Source: an uncultured Acetatifactor sp.
GTDB taxonomy: Bacteria; Bacillota; Clostridia; Lachnospirales; Lachnospiraceae
Assembly: GCA_910586435.1 (NCBI GenBank)
Contig: CAJUGT010000095.1
Location: 1-15,772, forward strand
Length of the DNA stretch: 15,772 bases
Direction of reading: 5' to 3'
The position numbers were made by a program, and so were the translations under genes. Shown here piece after piece: positions 7,891-15,245 of the stretch (the stretch's first letter is position 1; the number at the start of each line of letters is the position of its first letter). Below the pieces are notes generated by a model. It had not been told where the DNA came from and did not search any database. It worked only from the letters and a program-made list of their open reading frames with translations.

Positions 7891-7920
7891 GTATCATTGT
7901 ATACGATTATGCAATGATAC
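7891..7920. promoter_or_regulatory. 9-bp inverted repeat at the transcription start (operator candidate)
   Basis: GTATCATTG (7891-7899) is exactly inverted as CAATGATAC (7912-7920) around 12 bases. It begins ten bases after the -10 element at 7876-7881, where a repressor would block transcription. It could equally be a hairpin in the 5' leader. No regulator gene is adjacent. Confidence 0.4.
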
Positions 7921-8044
7921 AATAATTGAAACGACGGCTTGGAGTAGAAGCGTGTTCTGTGGGACATATTGAAAAGGAAAGATTTTGCGGGATGGCCGCC
8001 GGACTGTGGGCATGACACCGATTAGAAGACGGATGGAGGAAGAG

Positions 8045-9376
8045 ATGAAAGCATATCAGGAACTGAGCGAAGAAGATTTGTTATCATTGAAGGCAGAGTT
8101 GGAGAAGGCATATGAGAAGGAGAAGGCCAAAGGTCTGAAGCTGGATATGTCCAGGGGAAAGCCTGCGGTGTCCCAGCTGGATATGGCCATGGATTTTATG
8201 AACACTCTGGATTCCGAGAGTGATATGAAAACGGAAAATGGAGTGGATGTAAGGAATTATGGTGTGCTGGAGGGGATTCCGGAAGCGAGAAAGCTCTTGG
8301 GCGATATGATGGGAGTTCCGGCGGATAATGTGATTGTATGCGGCAATGGAAGTCTGGCGATTATGTTTGATACAGTTTCCCGTTCTGTAACCCATGGTGT
8401 CAACGGATGTACCCCGTGGTGTAAATTGGATCGGGTTAAATTCCTCTGTCCGGTGCCGGGATATGACAGGCATTTTGCCATTACACAATATTTTGGAATT
8501 GAAATGGTTAATGTGCCCATGACGCCTCAGGGACCGGATATGGACCTGGTGGAGAAACTGGTTGCGGAGGATGAGAGCATAAAGGGAATCTGGTGTGTTC
8601 CCAAATATTCCAATCCTCAGGGATATACGTATTCGGAAGAAACCGTGAGAAGGTTCGCCAATCTGAAGCCTGCGGCAAAGGATTTCCGCATTTATTGGGA
8701 TAATGCCTATGTGATGCATCATTTATATGAAGACAGGCAGGATGAGCTGCCGGAAATTTTGTCTTTATGTGAAGAGGCAGGCAATCCGGATATGGTATTT
8801 GAATTCTGCTCAACCTCAAAGGTGATTTTTGCAGGTGCCGGGATTTCCGCAATTGCGGCGTCCAAGGCAAATCTGGAAGATATTAAGAAAAGCATGACCA
8901 TTATGACCATTGGTTATGATAAGATAAATCAGCTCCGGCATGTGCGATATTTTAAGGATGTCAATGGAATTGCCCTGCACATGAAAAAACACGCAGAGCA
9001 AATGCGCCACAAGTTTGAGGCCGTTCTTGCAGTGTTAGACAGGGAGCTTGCGGGATTGGAAATCGGCCAGTGGACGAGGCCAAACGGCGGATATTTCATC
9101 TCCTTTGACGCCATGGAGGGATGCGCCAAAGCCATTGTAGCCAAATGTAAAGAGGCCGGGGTGGTGCTTACAGGCGCCGGCGCCACATTCCCTTATGGGA
9201 AAGACCCCAAAGACAGCAATATCAGGCTTGCGCCCACCTATCCGGCATCGGAAGAGCTGGCAATGGCTGCGGATTTGTTTGTCCTGTGTGTAAAGCTTGT
9301 GAGTATAGATAAGGTGTTGGAGAACAGGCGGAAAAACACTGAGTATCGCAAGGAGGAATGTGCCAAAGGCGCATGA
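8045..9376 (+). CDS. Class Ic-type (AspT-like) aspartate aminotransferase
   Basis: The 443-residue PLP enzyme carries the fold-type I aminotransferase signatures in order: YSNPQGYTYS (Asn190), RIYWDNAYVMHHL (Asp219, Tyr222), FCSTSKVIFAGAG with Lys259 as the PLP-binding lysine, and SNIRLAPTYP with Arg394 for the substrate carboxylate. The combination of MSRGKP near the N-terminus, the WDNAYVMHHL segment and the length above 420 residues matches the family that includes actinobacterial AspT rather than classical AspC. Amino transfer between aspartate and 2-oxoglutarate is therefore likely but not proven. I place the start at ATG 8045, which has GGAGG (8035-8039) five bases upstream; the frame is open from TTG 7985 but those starts lack a site. 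It heads a cluster with nudF 34 bases downstream and spoIIM. Confidence 0.85.
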   Translation: MKAYQELSEEDLLSLKAELEKAYEKEKAKGLKLDMSRGKPAVSQLDMAMDFMNTLDSESDMKTENGVDVRNYGVLEGIPEARKLLGDMMGVPADNVIVCGNGSLAIMFDTVSRSVTHGVNGCTPWCKLDRVKFLCPVPGYDRHFAITQYFGIEMVNVPMTPQGPDMDLVEKLVAEDESIKGIWCVPKYSNPQGYTYSEETVRRFANLKPAAKDFRIYWDNAYVMHHLYEDRQDELPEILSLCEEAGNPDMVFEFCSTSKVIFAGAGISAIAASKANLEDIKKSMTIMTIGYDKINQLRHVRYFKDVNGIALHMKKHAEQMRHKFEAVLAVLDRELAGLEIGQWTRPNGGYFISFDAMEGCAKAIVAKCKEAGVVLTGAGATFPYGKDPKDSNIRLAPTYPASEELAMAADLFVLCVKLVSIDKVLENRRKNTEYRKEECAKGA

Positions 9377-9410
9377 TATAAGGCGATATATTGGGGAACA
9401 GGAGGCTGCT

Positions 9411-9953
9411 ATGGAAGAGTATAAGAGGATAAAAAGAGAACTTGTCGCCAGGGGGGCTATTATAGACTATTATCAGGATACCATGCGGATTCCCAACGGA
9501 AACACGGCAAAATGGGATTTGATAGACCATAAAGGAGCAGCTGCGGTGGTTGCCGTGAGAGAGGATGGAAAGATTCTTATGGTGCGGCAGTATCGCAACG
9601 CATTGGAACGTGAGACATTGGAGATTCCGGCAGGTGGGCTGAATGGAAGAGAAGAGCCCACAGAAGCTGCCGCTGTGCGGGAGCTTGAGGAGGAGACAGG
9701 ATATACCTGTGACCATGTGGAACTGCTGAACTCTATCTATACCACGGTTGCGTTCTGTAATGAAAAGATAGATATCTATCTTGCCAGGGAATTAAGAAAG
9801 GGAACGCAGCATCTGGATGAGGATGAATTTCTTCGAGTGGAGGCGTATTCCCTGGAAGAACTGAAACAGAAGATATTCGAGTATAAGATTCAGGATTCCA
9901 AAACCATATGTGGTATCCTTTCCTATGCCGCAAAATATGCCCAGGCGGAGTGA
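9411..9953 (+). CDS. nudF: Nudix hydrolase, ADP-ribose pyrophosphatase type
   Basis: The 180-residue protein contains a complete Nudix box at 76-98: G-LNGRE-E-PTEAAAV-RELEEETGY, fitting GX5EX7REUXEEXGU, the Mg-binding pyrophosphatase site. ALERETLEIPAGGL before it is typical of the ADP-ribose pyrophosphatase subgroup, which splits ADP-ribose into AMP and ribose 5-phosphate. The length is close to Bacillus NudF (185). ATG 9411 has GGAGG (9401-9405) five bases upstream; the in-frame GTG 9360 would overlap the aminotransferase gene and has no better site. The order nudF then spoIIM also occurs in Bacillus subtilis, which supports the assignment. The gene probably shares the upstream transcript with the aminotransferase. 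Confidence 0.85.
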   Translation: MEEYKRIKRELVARGAIIDYYQDTMRIPNGNTAKWDLIDHKGAAAVVAVREDGKILMVRQYRNALERETLEIPAGGLNGREEPTEAAAVRELEEETGYTCDHVELLNSIYTTVAFCNEKIDIYLARELRKGTQHLDEDEFLRVEAYSLEELKQKIFEYKIQDSKTICGILSYAAKYAQAE

Positions 9954-9962
9954 TTTCTTTCC

Positions 9963-9991
9963 GCATAGTATGAAAGCTGTCCGCATACAAT
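9963..9991 (+). promoter_or_regulatory. Sigma-E (mother cell) type promoter for spoIIM
   Basis: CATACAAT (9984-9991) equals the Bacillus sigma-E -10 consensus, and GCATAGT (9963-9969) resembles its -35 element at a 14-base spacing. The two halves lie in a 16-base imperfect direct repeat (9960-9975 and 9980-9995, 14 of 16 identical). spoIIM is a known sigma-E gene in B. subtilis. A start near 9998 excludes ATG 9995 as the initiation codon on this transcript. Confidence 0.55.
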
Positions 9992-10030
9992 GAAATGTCT
10001 GGAAGAAAACATGGAAGGGACGGTAATGTA

Positions 10031-10642
10031 ATGGGGCTTGTGGCAATGAAATGGAATCTGAATTCCGGCCGGCGCAATATTCTGGCAATTTTTTGCGCCG
10101 GTCTGGCTGTTGGAATCCTTGTGATAAATATGGGAAAGAGCATTTTGTTGGAAGATACGGGTTTATTTGATGAAGATACTTTGTATTGTGTAAAGTATAT
10201 GACCGTGGACAGCAGTGCTCTTTTTTGCTATGTGCTTCGTAAAAGGATGGGCAGGCTGTTGATTTTGGCAGTACTTTCTACTACATATCTGGGTTTGGTG
10301 GTCTGTGGGGGATGCGTGTTCTGGTATGGAATGTCAGCGGGAACCTTTTTGGCTTCTCTCATGATACGATATGGTGTGAAAGGAATTATGCTTGCGGTGG
10401 TGAGTGTATTTCCTCAATATCTTTTTTATGTGCCCGCCATGTTTGTGATGCTTGCCTGGTGTGAGACTGTCTTCCGGGCAATTTATCACAGGAACGGCGG
10501 AGGGTATGGGGCGGCGGACAAGGGCTTTCTGGTGCAGAAAGCCGGACAATTTGTGGCAATAGTATCTGTCATTTTGGCCGGCTGTCTGGCAGAGGGCTAT
10601 ATAAATCCTTATCTTCTAAAAGGGTTCTTAAAAATCTTTTAG
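10031..10642 (+). CDS. spoIIM: Stage II sporulation protein M-like membrane protein
   Basis: The 203-residue protein is hydrophobic, with about five membrane segments (roughly 17-34, 75-97, 100-113, 116-143, 172-187). It has the SpoIIM/DUF95 pattern: a polar loop after the first segment, AGTFLASLMIRYGVKGIML, FPQYLFYVPAMF, and a C-terminal GCLAEGYINPYLL. SpoIIM joins SpoIID and SpoIIP in the septal complex that thins peptidoglycan and drives engulfment. The usual length is about 210. The frame is also open from ATG 9995, but that codon lies at or before the predicted sigma-E transcript start. ATG 10031 (with AAGGGA upstream) or ATG 10046 are better. A 7-bp inverted repeat (10616-10622/10636-10642) covers the stop codon, and aroF converges 20 bases later; I see no strong terminator in that gap. 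Confidence 0.8.
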   Translation: MGLVAMKWNLNSGRRNILAIFCAGLAVGILVINMGKSILLEDTGLFDEDTLYCVKYMTVDSSALFCYVLRKRMGRLLILAVLSTTYLGLVVCGGCVFWYGMSAGTFLASLMIRYGVKGIMLAVVSVFPQYLFYVPAMFVMLAWCETVFRAIYHRNGGGYGAADKGFLVQKAGQFVAIVSVILAGCLAEGYINPYLLKGFLKIF

Positions 10643-10662
10643 GTATATTGGGGCGGCTGGGG

Positions 10663-11691
10663 TTATTCGTATTCTGCCAATTCATAGATCAGGCGTTCGG
10701 AGGCTTCCCAGCCCAGACAGGGATCTGTAATGGACTTCCCATAGACACCGTCACCTATTTTCTGGCATCCTTCTTCAATGTAACTTTCAATCATAACTCC
10801 TTTTACCAGTCTGTGAATATCCGAATTCAGTTTGCGGCTGTGCATGACTTCCTTGGCAATGCGGATTTGCTGTTCGTATTGTTTGCCGGAATTGGAATGG
10901 TTGGCATCTATAATGCAGGCCGGATTGAGCAGATTCATTTTGTTGTACATTTCCAACAACAGATTCAGATCTTCATAATGATAGTTGGGGATGTTGTTGC
11001 CATGCTTATTTACGGCGCCCCGAAGTATGGTATGCGTCAGCTGGTTGCCGGTGGTGGTGACTTCCCATCCCCTGTAAATGAAAGAGTGAGAATGCTGCGC
11101 CGCATAAACGGAATTCAACATAACGGATAAATCTCCGCTGGTAGGATTCTTCATACCTGCCGGAACATCAAAGCCGCTCACAGTCAGGCGGTGCTGCTGG
11201 TCTTCTACAGATCGCGCGCCGATGGCCACATAGGATAATATATCGGACAGGTATCTCCAATTCTCCGGATAGAGCATTTCATCCGCTGATGTAAGGCCGG
11301 ATTCTTCAATGGCGCGGATATGCATTTTGCGCATGGCAATGAGTCCGGCCAAAAAGTCGGGTTTTTTCTCCGGGTCGGGCTGATGTACGATACCCTTGTA
11401 GCCTTCGCCGGTGGTACGGGGCTTGTTGGTATAAATTCTTGGTATCAGTAAAAGTTTATCCTTTACTTTGTCATTTATTTTTGCCAGCCGATTTATATAG
11501 TCGCAGACGGAATCTTCGTTGTCGGCGGAACAGGGGCCGATGATGACTAAGAATTTATTGCTCTCTCCGGTGATGACTTTTTTGATTTCTTCGTCACGTA
11601 CCTGCTTGAGTGATGTAAGTGACTGTGGTAAAGGATATTCCTGCCGGATTTCATCCGGGGTTGGAAGTTTTTTGATAAATTGGAAACCCAT
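10663..11691 (-). CDS. aroF: 3-deoxy-7-phosphoheptulonate (DAHP) synthase, AroF/G/H type
   Basis: The 342-residue enzyme condenses phosphoenolpyruvate and erythrose 4-phosphate, the first step of the shikimate pathway. The type I-alpha signatures are intact: VIIGPCSADNED with Cys54, PRTTGEGYKG for phosphoenolpyruvate binding, DANHSNSGK with His265, MIESYIEEG with Glu302, and SITDPCLGWE with Asp323. Cys, His, Glu and Asp are the metal ligands known from E. coli AroG. The length matches the family (about 350). The annotated start is ATG 11691; the frame extends to a TTG at 11715, but that codon abuts the only purine-rich sequence. The site before ATG 11691 is weak. Which amino acid inhibits it cannot be read with confidence, so the aroF symbol is nominal. 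Confidence 0.92.
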   Translation of the reverse strand: MGFQFIKKLPTPDEIRQEYPLPQSLTSLKQVRDEEIKKVITGESNKFLVIIGPCSADNEDSVCDYINRLAKINDKVKDKLLLIPRIYTNKPRTTGEGYKGIVHQPDPEKKPDFLAGLIAMRKMHIRAIEESGLTSADEMLYPENWRYLSDILSYVAIGARSVEDQQHRLTVSGFDVPAGMKNPTSGDLSVMLNSVYAAQHSHSFIYRGWEVTTTGNQLTHTILRGAVNKHGNNIPNYHYEDLNLLLEMYNKMNLLNPACIIDANHSNSGKQYEQQIRIAKEVMHSRKLNSDIHRLVKGVMIESYIEEGCQKIGDGVYGKSITDPCLGWEASERLIYELAEYE

Positions 11692-11799
11692 ATTTTCTTT
11701 TCGCCTAAAAGGCAATCCTTTCTGTAAGAGTATTCTTCCGGAACTGTTATGGAGATGTCAAAGGAAGCAAACAGTTATCCGTAGTATTGCGCAAACATT

Positions 11800-11828
11800 A
11801 TTATAGTATATGAGGGCGATTCCTGCAA
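11800..11828 (-). promoter_or_regulatory. Sigma-A type promoter for the DAHP synthase gene
   Basis: On the minus strand, TTGCAG (11828-11823) and TATAAT (11805-11800) are 17 bases apart. The transcript would begin near 11793, giving a leader of about 100 nt. In that leader AACTGTT and AACAGTT can pair. No T-box or riboswitch core was recognised. Confidence 0.75.
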
Positions 11829-11879
11829 CTGATTTACTTTGAAAGTCTTGAAACTTGCCTGCGGAAATGTTACTGCTCA

Positions 11880-12170
11880 GAACCCATAGTGCCAAGTGGC
11901 TTGGGGGCTTCCAGGACAGTAGGGGGAATGGAGAAAAGGGACGGCGGCTGGGGTGGGGGAAGCTCTGCTCGGCCCGGGCAACGCCTCCGCCGGACTAACC
12001 GCCAACAAAAGCTAAGACACAAAAGTACCGTGTCTAAGCTTTTGGTAGGCGGTGGATTCCGGCTCCGGTCTAAAAGCGCCCTCAAGTGCTTTCGCAGAGC
12101 TTCCCCCACCCCAGCCGCCTGTATTTCCGCAAGTGTTAGTATAAAAGACAAAAAGGAGGTGCCAAATGGC
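11880..12170 (+). repeat. Structured repeat element, copy A
   Basis: About 290 bp shared with copy B at 15246-15532. A perfect 26-bp stem (11943-11968 with 12094-12119) encloses a conserved core beginning CTCGGCCCGGGCAACGCC (11968-11985). Inside are nested helices: GGGC 11976-11979/GCCC 12078-12081, GCCGGA 11989-11994/TCCGGC 12058-12063, ACCGCC 11998-12003/GGCGGT 12048-12053, AAAAGCT 12007-12013/AGCTTTT 12037-12043, and AGACAC 12015-12020/GTGTCT 12030-12035. GGTCTAA (12067-12073) follows. The 3' tail has AAAAAGGAGG, then TGCCAA, then ATG at 12166, which would start a 6-codon frame ending in TAG/TAA context. Imperfect 22-base direct repeats flank it (11889-11910 and 12159-12180, 19 identical). 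No transposase and no credible protein is present. I do not recognise the family; whether it acts as RNA or as DNA is open. Confidence 0.85.
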
Positions 12171-12350
12171 GTGGGGGTTTAGTTAATGTGAAAATCATAA
12201 TGAATAGTTGGGAAAATATAAAATTCTAAAAGTATTGCGGGAAATAATGGTAAATTAGTGGTAGTATGATATGGGGAAGGAAATTTAAAAAACTTCCGAA
12301 GTAAAAGGCAATGAATTGAGGCAGCGGGGATTCAGGTTGTAATAGATAGG

Positions 12351-12866
12351 ATGGCGAAATACAATATGGATAAGAAAGAAGCTGTGATGAATGAAGGCAA
12401 CGATTTCGCAGCGTTTTACAGGGAGAATTTAGACTTAATCTATCATTACATATATCGTATTATTCCAAACAGACAACTTGCGGAAGATCTGACGCAGGAA
12501 ACCTTCTATACGGCATTGGTAAAGCAGGATGAGTTATGGGGGCATCCAAACCCAAAGCTTTGGCTGATGCGTATTGCCAGGTATAAGATGATGGAATTTC
12601 GCAAGAGTATGCGATATCGGAAGACAGAGCCTTTGGATCCGGAGGGGATTGAGGCGGCGGAGTTGGATGCCGGTTATGGAATTACAGAATTGAATGTGAT
12701 TGCGGGCAATATGCTGGGTGAGAAGGAGTGGAAGTTGATTAAGAAATATTATCTCTTTGGCGCTACCATTTCGGAACTGGCAGAGGCGGAAGGAATATCT
12801 GAGAATAATATGAGAGTGCGTTTGTCACGATGGACAAAGCAGCTGAGGAACAAGATAGATGGATAG
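12351..12866 (+). CDS. ECF-type RNA polymerase sigma factor
   Basis: The 171-residue protein has sigma-70 region 2 (about 20-90, with IYRIIPNRQLAEDLTQETFYTAL and core-binding DLTQETF at 46-52) and region 4 (about 117-168, with KYYLFGATISELAEAEGISE followed by MRVRLSRWTKQLR as the helix-turn-helix). The short linker and lack of regions 1 and 3 make it an extracytoplasmic function sigma factor. The exact start is uncertain: ATG 12351 has AGATAGG directly adjacent, while ATG 12366 and ATG 12387 are also in frame. The downstream membrane protein is probably its anti-sigma partner. The 180 bases upstream are AT-rich; I found no reliable promoter there, and copy A of the repeat lies just before. 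Confidence 0.85.
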   Translation: MAKYNMDKKEAVMNEGNDFAAFYRENLDLIYHYIYRIIPNRQLAEDLTQETFYTALVKQDELWGHPNPKLWLMRIARYKMMEFRKSMRYRKTEPLDPEGIEAAELDAGYGITELNVIAGNMLGEKEWKLIKKYYLFGATISELAEAEGISENNMRVRLSRWTKQLRNKIDG

Positions 12867-13018
12867 GTCGGGCAGCAGGAATGGTTTGCCTGGTGTTAAA
12901 AGTTTTGGAACATGGTTAAAATAACGATGAGGATTGCGCCAATCTAACAATTGTTATGATAGGGGAGTTGGAATCTCTTAAGGGCAATTGGGTGTCGAAG
13001 AAATGGGAGGTTACTGGG

Positions 13019-14074
13019 ATGAACAGGCAGGAGAAAACACTTCAGGACAAGGAGTCACTGGTACGAGGGTTGAGGGAAAAACTGGATTGGTATACTTTTG
13101 ATGCTTCTGAGGAGGAATATGATGAGAAAGCAGTGGAATCCATTTTATATTTGCTGGACAGAATGGAACCATTAAAAGAAGAGGAGGTACCCAAGTTGCA
13201 AAAATCTTGGAAGCAATTTCAGAAGCTTGTAAAGGAACGGGGAGAAGTTGATTTGCCGGTGGAAATATGTGAAGGGGGATTGGATTTGGAGGAGCCGTTT
13301 CAGAATACGGAAATGCCGAAAGGGGACACAGAGCTGTCAGCTGAACTGGGAATATCTGTGGACATGGCAGCGCTGCGGAAGAATGCCCGGAAAAGTAAAA
13401 ATGGGTTGGAAGGAACTGCAAATAATAAGTGGCGTGGCGGTGAGAGGGGGGCTCTGCGTTACAAATATATTGCAGTGGCGGCTTTGTTTATGCTGGGAGT
13501 GACGGTGATAGGCAATGGGCGTGCAGGGGCAAGCCCGGATACCGGATTTTTTCATTGGCTGAGACATGACAGTACAGGGATACAGATGATGACGTCACCG
13601 GAGAGTTTGGATGGTGAAACAGATGTGCAGGGCGTTCATATGTATTCAGATGGTACAAAAGTACCACAATGGGCTCAGGATTGGCTTAAAATAGATGAGA
13701 AGTTTGAACCACCAGTAAGTTATGAATGGAATTGTTTTGAGGTAGAAGAGCCTAGAAATTTTCATAAAATAACTAGCTGTTATTTGGAACGTGGCACAAA
13801 AAAAGAATTGCTTTTGGGTATGATAATATATAAAGGTAAAATATCATTTAATACAGAAGAACTAGTGGATTACAGTTTTATAGAAAGTTGTGAATTAGAG
13901 CATAAGCAAATGAATATTTATGGCAGAGAGGACGAAACAGGAGCAGAATCATACCTAATATATTTTTTTGAAGGACAATGTCAGTATTATTTGCAGGGAA
14001 AAGAAAATCTGGATGAGTTAAAGAGTCTAATTGAAAAATATTGGTTGTGTGTAAAAAATAATTTAAAAAAATGA
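13019..14074 (+). CDS. Single-pass membrane protein, probable anti-sigma factor
   Basis: The 351-residue protein has a cytoplasmic, charged N-terminal half (with LREKLDWYTFDASEEEYDEK and a helical segment to about 75), one membrane segment (about 150-166), and an outer domain. The outer part (about 215-345: VPQWAQDWLKIDEKF, then ELVDYSFIESCELEH and YFFEGQCQYYLQGKENLDELKSLIEKY) resembles the DUF4367-like domains found on anti-sigma proteins of Clostridia. The gene follows the ECF sigma gene by 150 bases, the usual pairing for membrane signalling in which the N-terminal half would hold the sigma factor. ATG 13019 is preceded by GGGAGG eight bases upstream, whereas the ATG at 12956 has no site. 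The second half is clearly richer in A and T than the first. The anti-sigma role is inferred from position and architecture. Confidence 0.6.
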   Translation: MNRQEKTLQDKESLVRGLREKLDWYTFDASEEEYDEKAVESILYLLDRMEPLKEEEVPKLQKSWKQFQKLVKERGEVDLPVEICEGGLDLEEPFQNTEMPKGDTELSAELGISVDMAALRKNARKSKNGLEGTANNKWRGGERGALRYKYIAVAALFMLGVTVIGNGRAGASPDTGFFHWLRHDSTGIQMMTSPESLDGETDVQGVHMYSDGTKVPQWAQDWLKIDEKFEPPVSYEWNCFEVEEPRNFHKITSCYLERGTKKELLLGMIIYKGKISFNTEELVDYSFIESCELEHKQMNIYGREDETGAESYLIYFFEGQCQYYLQGKENLDELKSLIEKYWLCVKNNLKK

Positions 14075-14191
14075 AATTATTTGTAATAAAATGCTTTCTC
14101 AGGCCATTTATAGGTAGAAGGATAATTTGAGCAAAGCGCTAAGTGAAAGGAGAAAGGGAAGGTCCTTCAAAAAATACAAAGGAGAAGAAAA

Positions 14192-14677
14192 ATGAGAAAA
14201 GCAGTAAAAATGGTTATGAGTGTAGTAATGATTGCGGCATTGCTTGTGGGAAATTTTGGAATGACCTCTCAGGCGGCAGATTTGAACCAGGGCACAGAGA
14301 ATCCGGAGGTATTGGAGGCGGAAGTGATTGACATGGGTGAGGGAACCTTGCCCTATACATCGCTGGCTCAGTGTATTATCAGTATCAGCGGGCATGACGA
14401 TGGCATGTACATTGATATTACTACCGGAGCTGATGGTAAGGCATCCGTAATTGGCGTAAAAGACGTTAAAATCGAAAGAAAGTTTTGGTACGGCTGGTCC
14501 ACAGTAGCTACAAGTAGTGGCGGGGAAATACATGACCGCACTATGATGGCTGTTTGCATTACATATGCCAATGCCGTGAAAGATGCCACATATCGGATTT
14601 CCTGTGTACATTATGCGGATGTAGATGGCTATATGGAAGGCACAAATGACACGGGCGCCTTTGTCTATACGTATTAA
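14192..14677 (+). CDS. Small secreted protein (DUF6147-like)
   Basis: The 161-residue protein starts with a typical signal peptide (MRKAVKM, hydrophobic VVMIAALLVG, cleavage likely after SQA at 26-28). The mature part is about 130 residues of alternating strands with Cys61, Cys122 and Cys138, and a C-terminal YRISCVHYADVDGYMEGTND. This looks like the small beta-sandwich proteins grouped as DUF6147 in Lachnospiraceae; no enzyme motif is visible. There is no LPXTG or membrane anchor, so it is probably released or held in the wall non-covalently. GGAG (14181-14184) is seven bases before ATG 14192. Its position after the sigma/anti-sigma pair suggests it may be a target or a co-regulated envelope protein. 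Confidence 0.6.
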   Translation: MRKAVKMVMSVVMIAALLVGNFGMTSQAADLNQGTENPEVLEAEVIDMGEGTLPYTSLAQCIISISGHDDGMYIDITTGADGKASVIGVKDVKIERKFWYGWSTVATSSGGEIHDRTMMAVCITYANAVKDATYRISCVHYADVDGYMEGTNDTGAFVYTY

Positions 14678-14721
14678 GGATGTGTGTAATCGTCTGGGGA
14701 ACATGTTGACAATACTTGATT

Positions 14722-14973
14722 ATGGAGGAAAAAGTCATTTACTACATTAGTTTTTATAGCACATTAATTGAAAGGCTGGGATACGACCCGCAATGTGCCC
14801 TGTTGGAAGTTAAACTTTTGAGTGATGGGCAAACATGGCGTTATGAAGGCGTGCCGGAGGAGGTCTGGTATCGCTTGAGGGAAAATTATAATCCGGATGC
14901 ATATTATCGAAGATACATATGCGGACGCTATCCGGAAGAGAAGATTTCCAGCAAACAGGAAGAAGCACATTGA
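14722..14973 (+). CDS. KTSC-like domain protein
   Basis: The 83-residue protein reads STLIERLGYDPQCALLEVK, then SDGQTWRYEGVPEEVWYRL and YRRYICGRYPEE. This matches the pattern of KTSC domains: a Ser followed by a Tyr-Asp turn, a strand with a small-residue loop, then Y.GVP..VW..L. The family has no established biochemical function; some members are fused to lysyl-tRNA synthetases or nucleases, and many stand alone. The start is uncertain because no good ribosome binding site lies before ATG 14722 or the TTG at 14716. No signal peptide or membrane segment. It follows the secreted-protein gene by 44 bases and may be cotranscribed. Confidence 0.6.
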   Translation: MEEKVIYYISFYSTLIERLGYDPQCALLEVKLLSDGQTWRYEGVPEEVWYRLRENYNPDAYYRRYICGRYPEEKISSKQEEAH

Positions 14974-15049
14974 TGCTTTGGCGATACTGATTGCCTGGCC
15001 CAACACAAAAGATGCGTCCGTGAAGTGTTATTGTTTATTTAATGTCTGC

Positions 15050-15120
15050 TCATCAGGGGCGGACAATTGTGCTGCCCCTGATGAATTCATGAATTGCGCA
15101 ATGAACGATTCGGTTTTTTT
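15050..15120 (+). terminator. Terminator-like hairpin after the KTSC gene
   Basis: TCATCAGGGGC (15050-15060) and GCCCCTGATGA (15074-15084) form a perfect 11-bp stem with a 13-nt loop. The nearest T-run (seven T at 15114-15120) is 30 bases further, so termination could be weak or use a second structure there. The rest of 14974-15245 is AT-rich, with no gene seen. Confidence 0.5.
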
Positions 15121-15194
15121 ATATTTCGTTGTTTGTAATCTTAAGAATTTTGATATTTGCATTCAAATAATTCTGTCTGGTTAGTAGTCTCTAT

Positions 15195-15218
15195 AAATAT
15201 ATTCGTAAATATATCCGT
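15195..15218. repeat. Two 12-bp tandem units upstream of repeat B
   Basis: AAATATATTCGT (15195-15206) is followed at once by AAATATATCCGT (15207-15218), differing by one base. The pair lies in an AT-rich stretch about 30 bases before the conserved part of repeat copy B. Confidence 0.6.
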
Positions 15219-15245
15219 TTAAAAATTTTTAATTGACACCCTTTG

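Noticed and set aside
11870..12151. Minus-strand open frames in repeats A and B (here and 15229-15447) sharing LDRSRNPP
   Set aside because: They share residues only because the repeats share DNA. The substitutions preserve base pairing rather than protein sequence, and there is no ribosome binding site. Such frames are probably often mis-annotated as hypothetical proteins.
11880..12170. CRISPR array
   Set aside because: No short, regularly spaced direct repeats with unique spacers occur here or elsewhere in the window.
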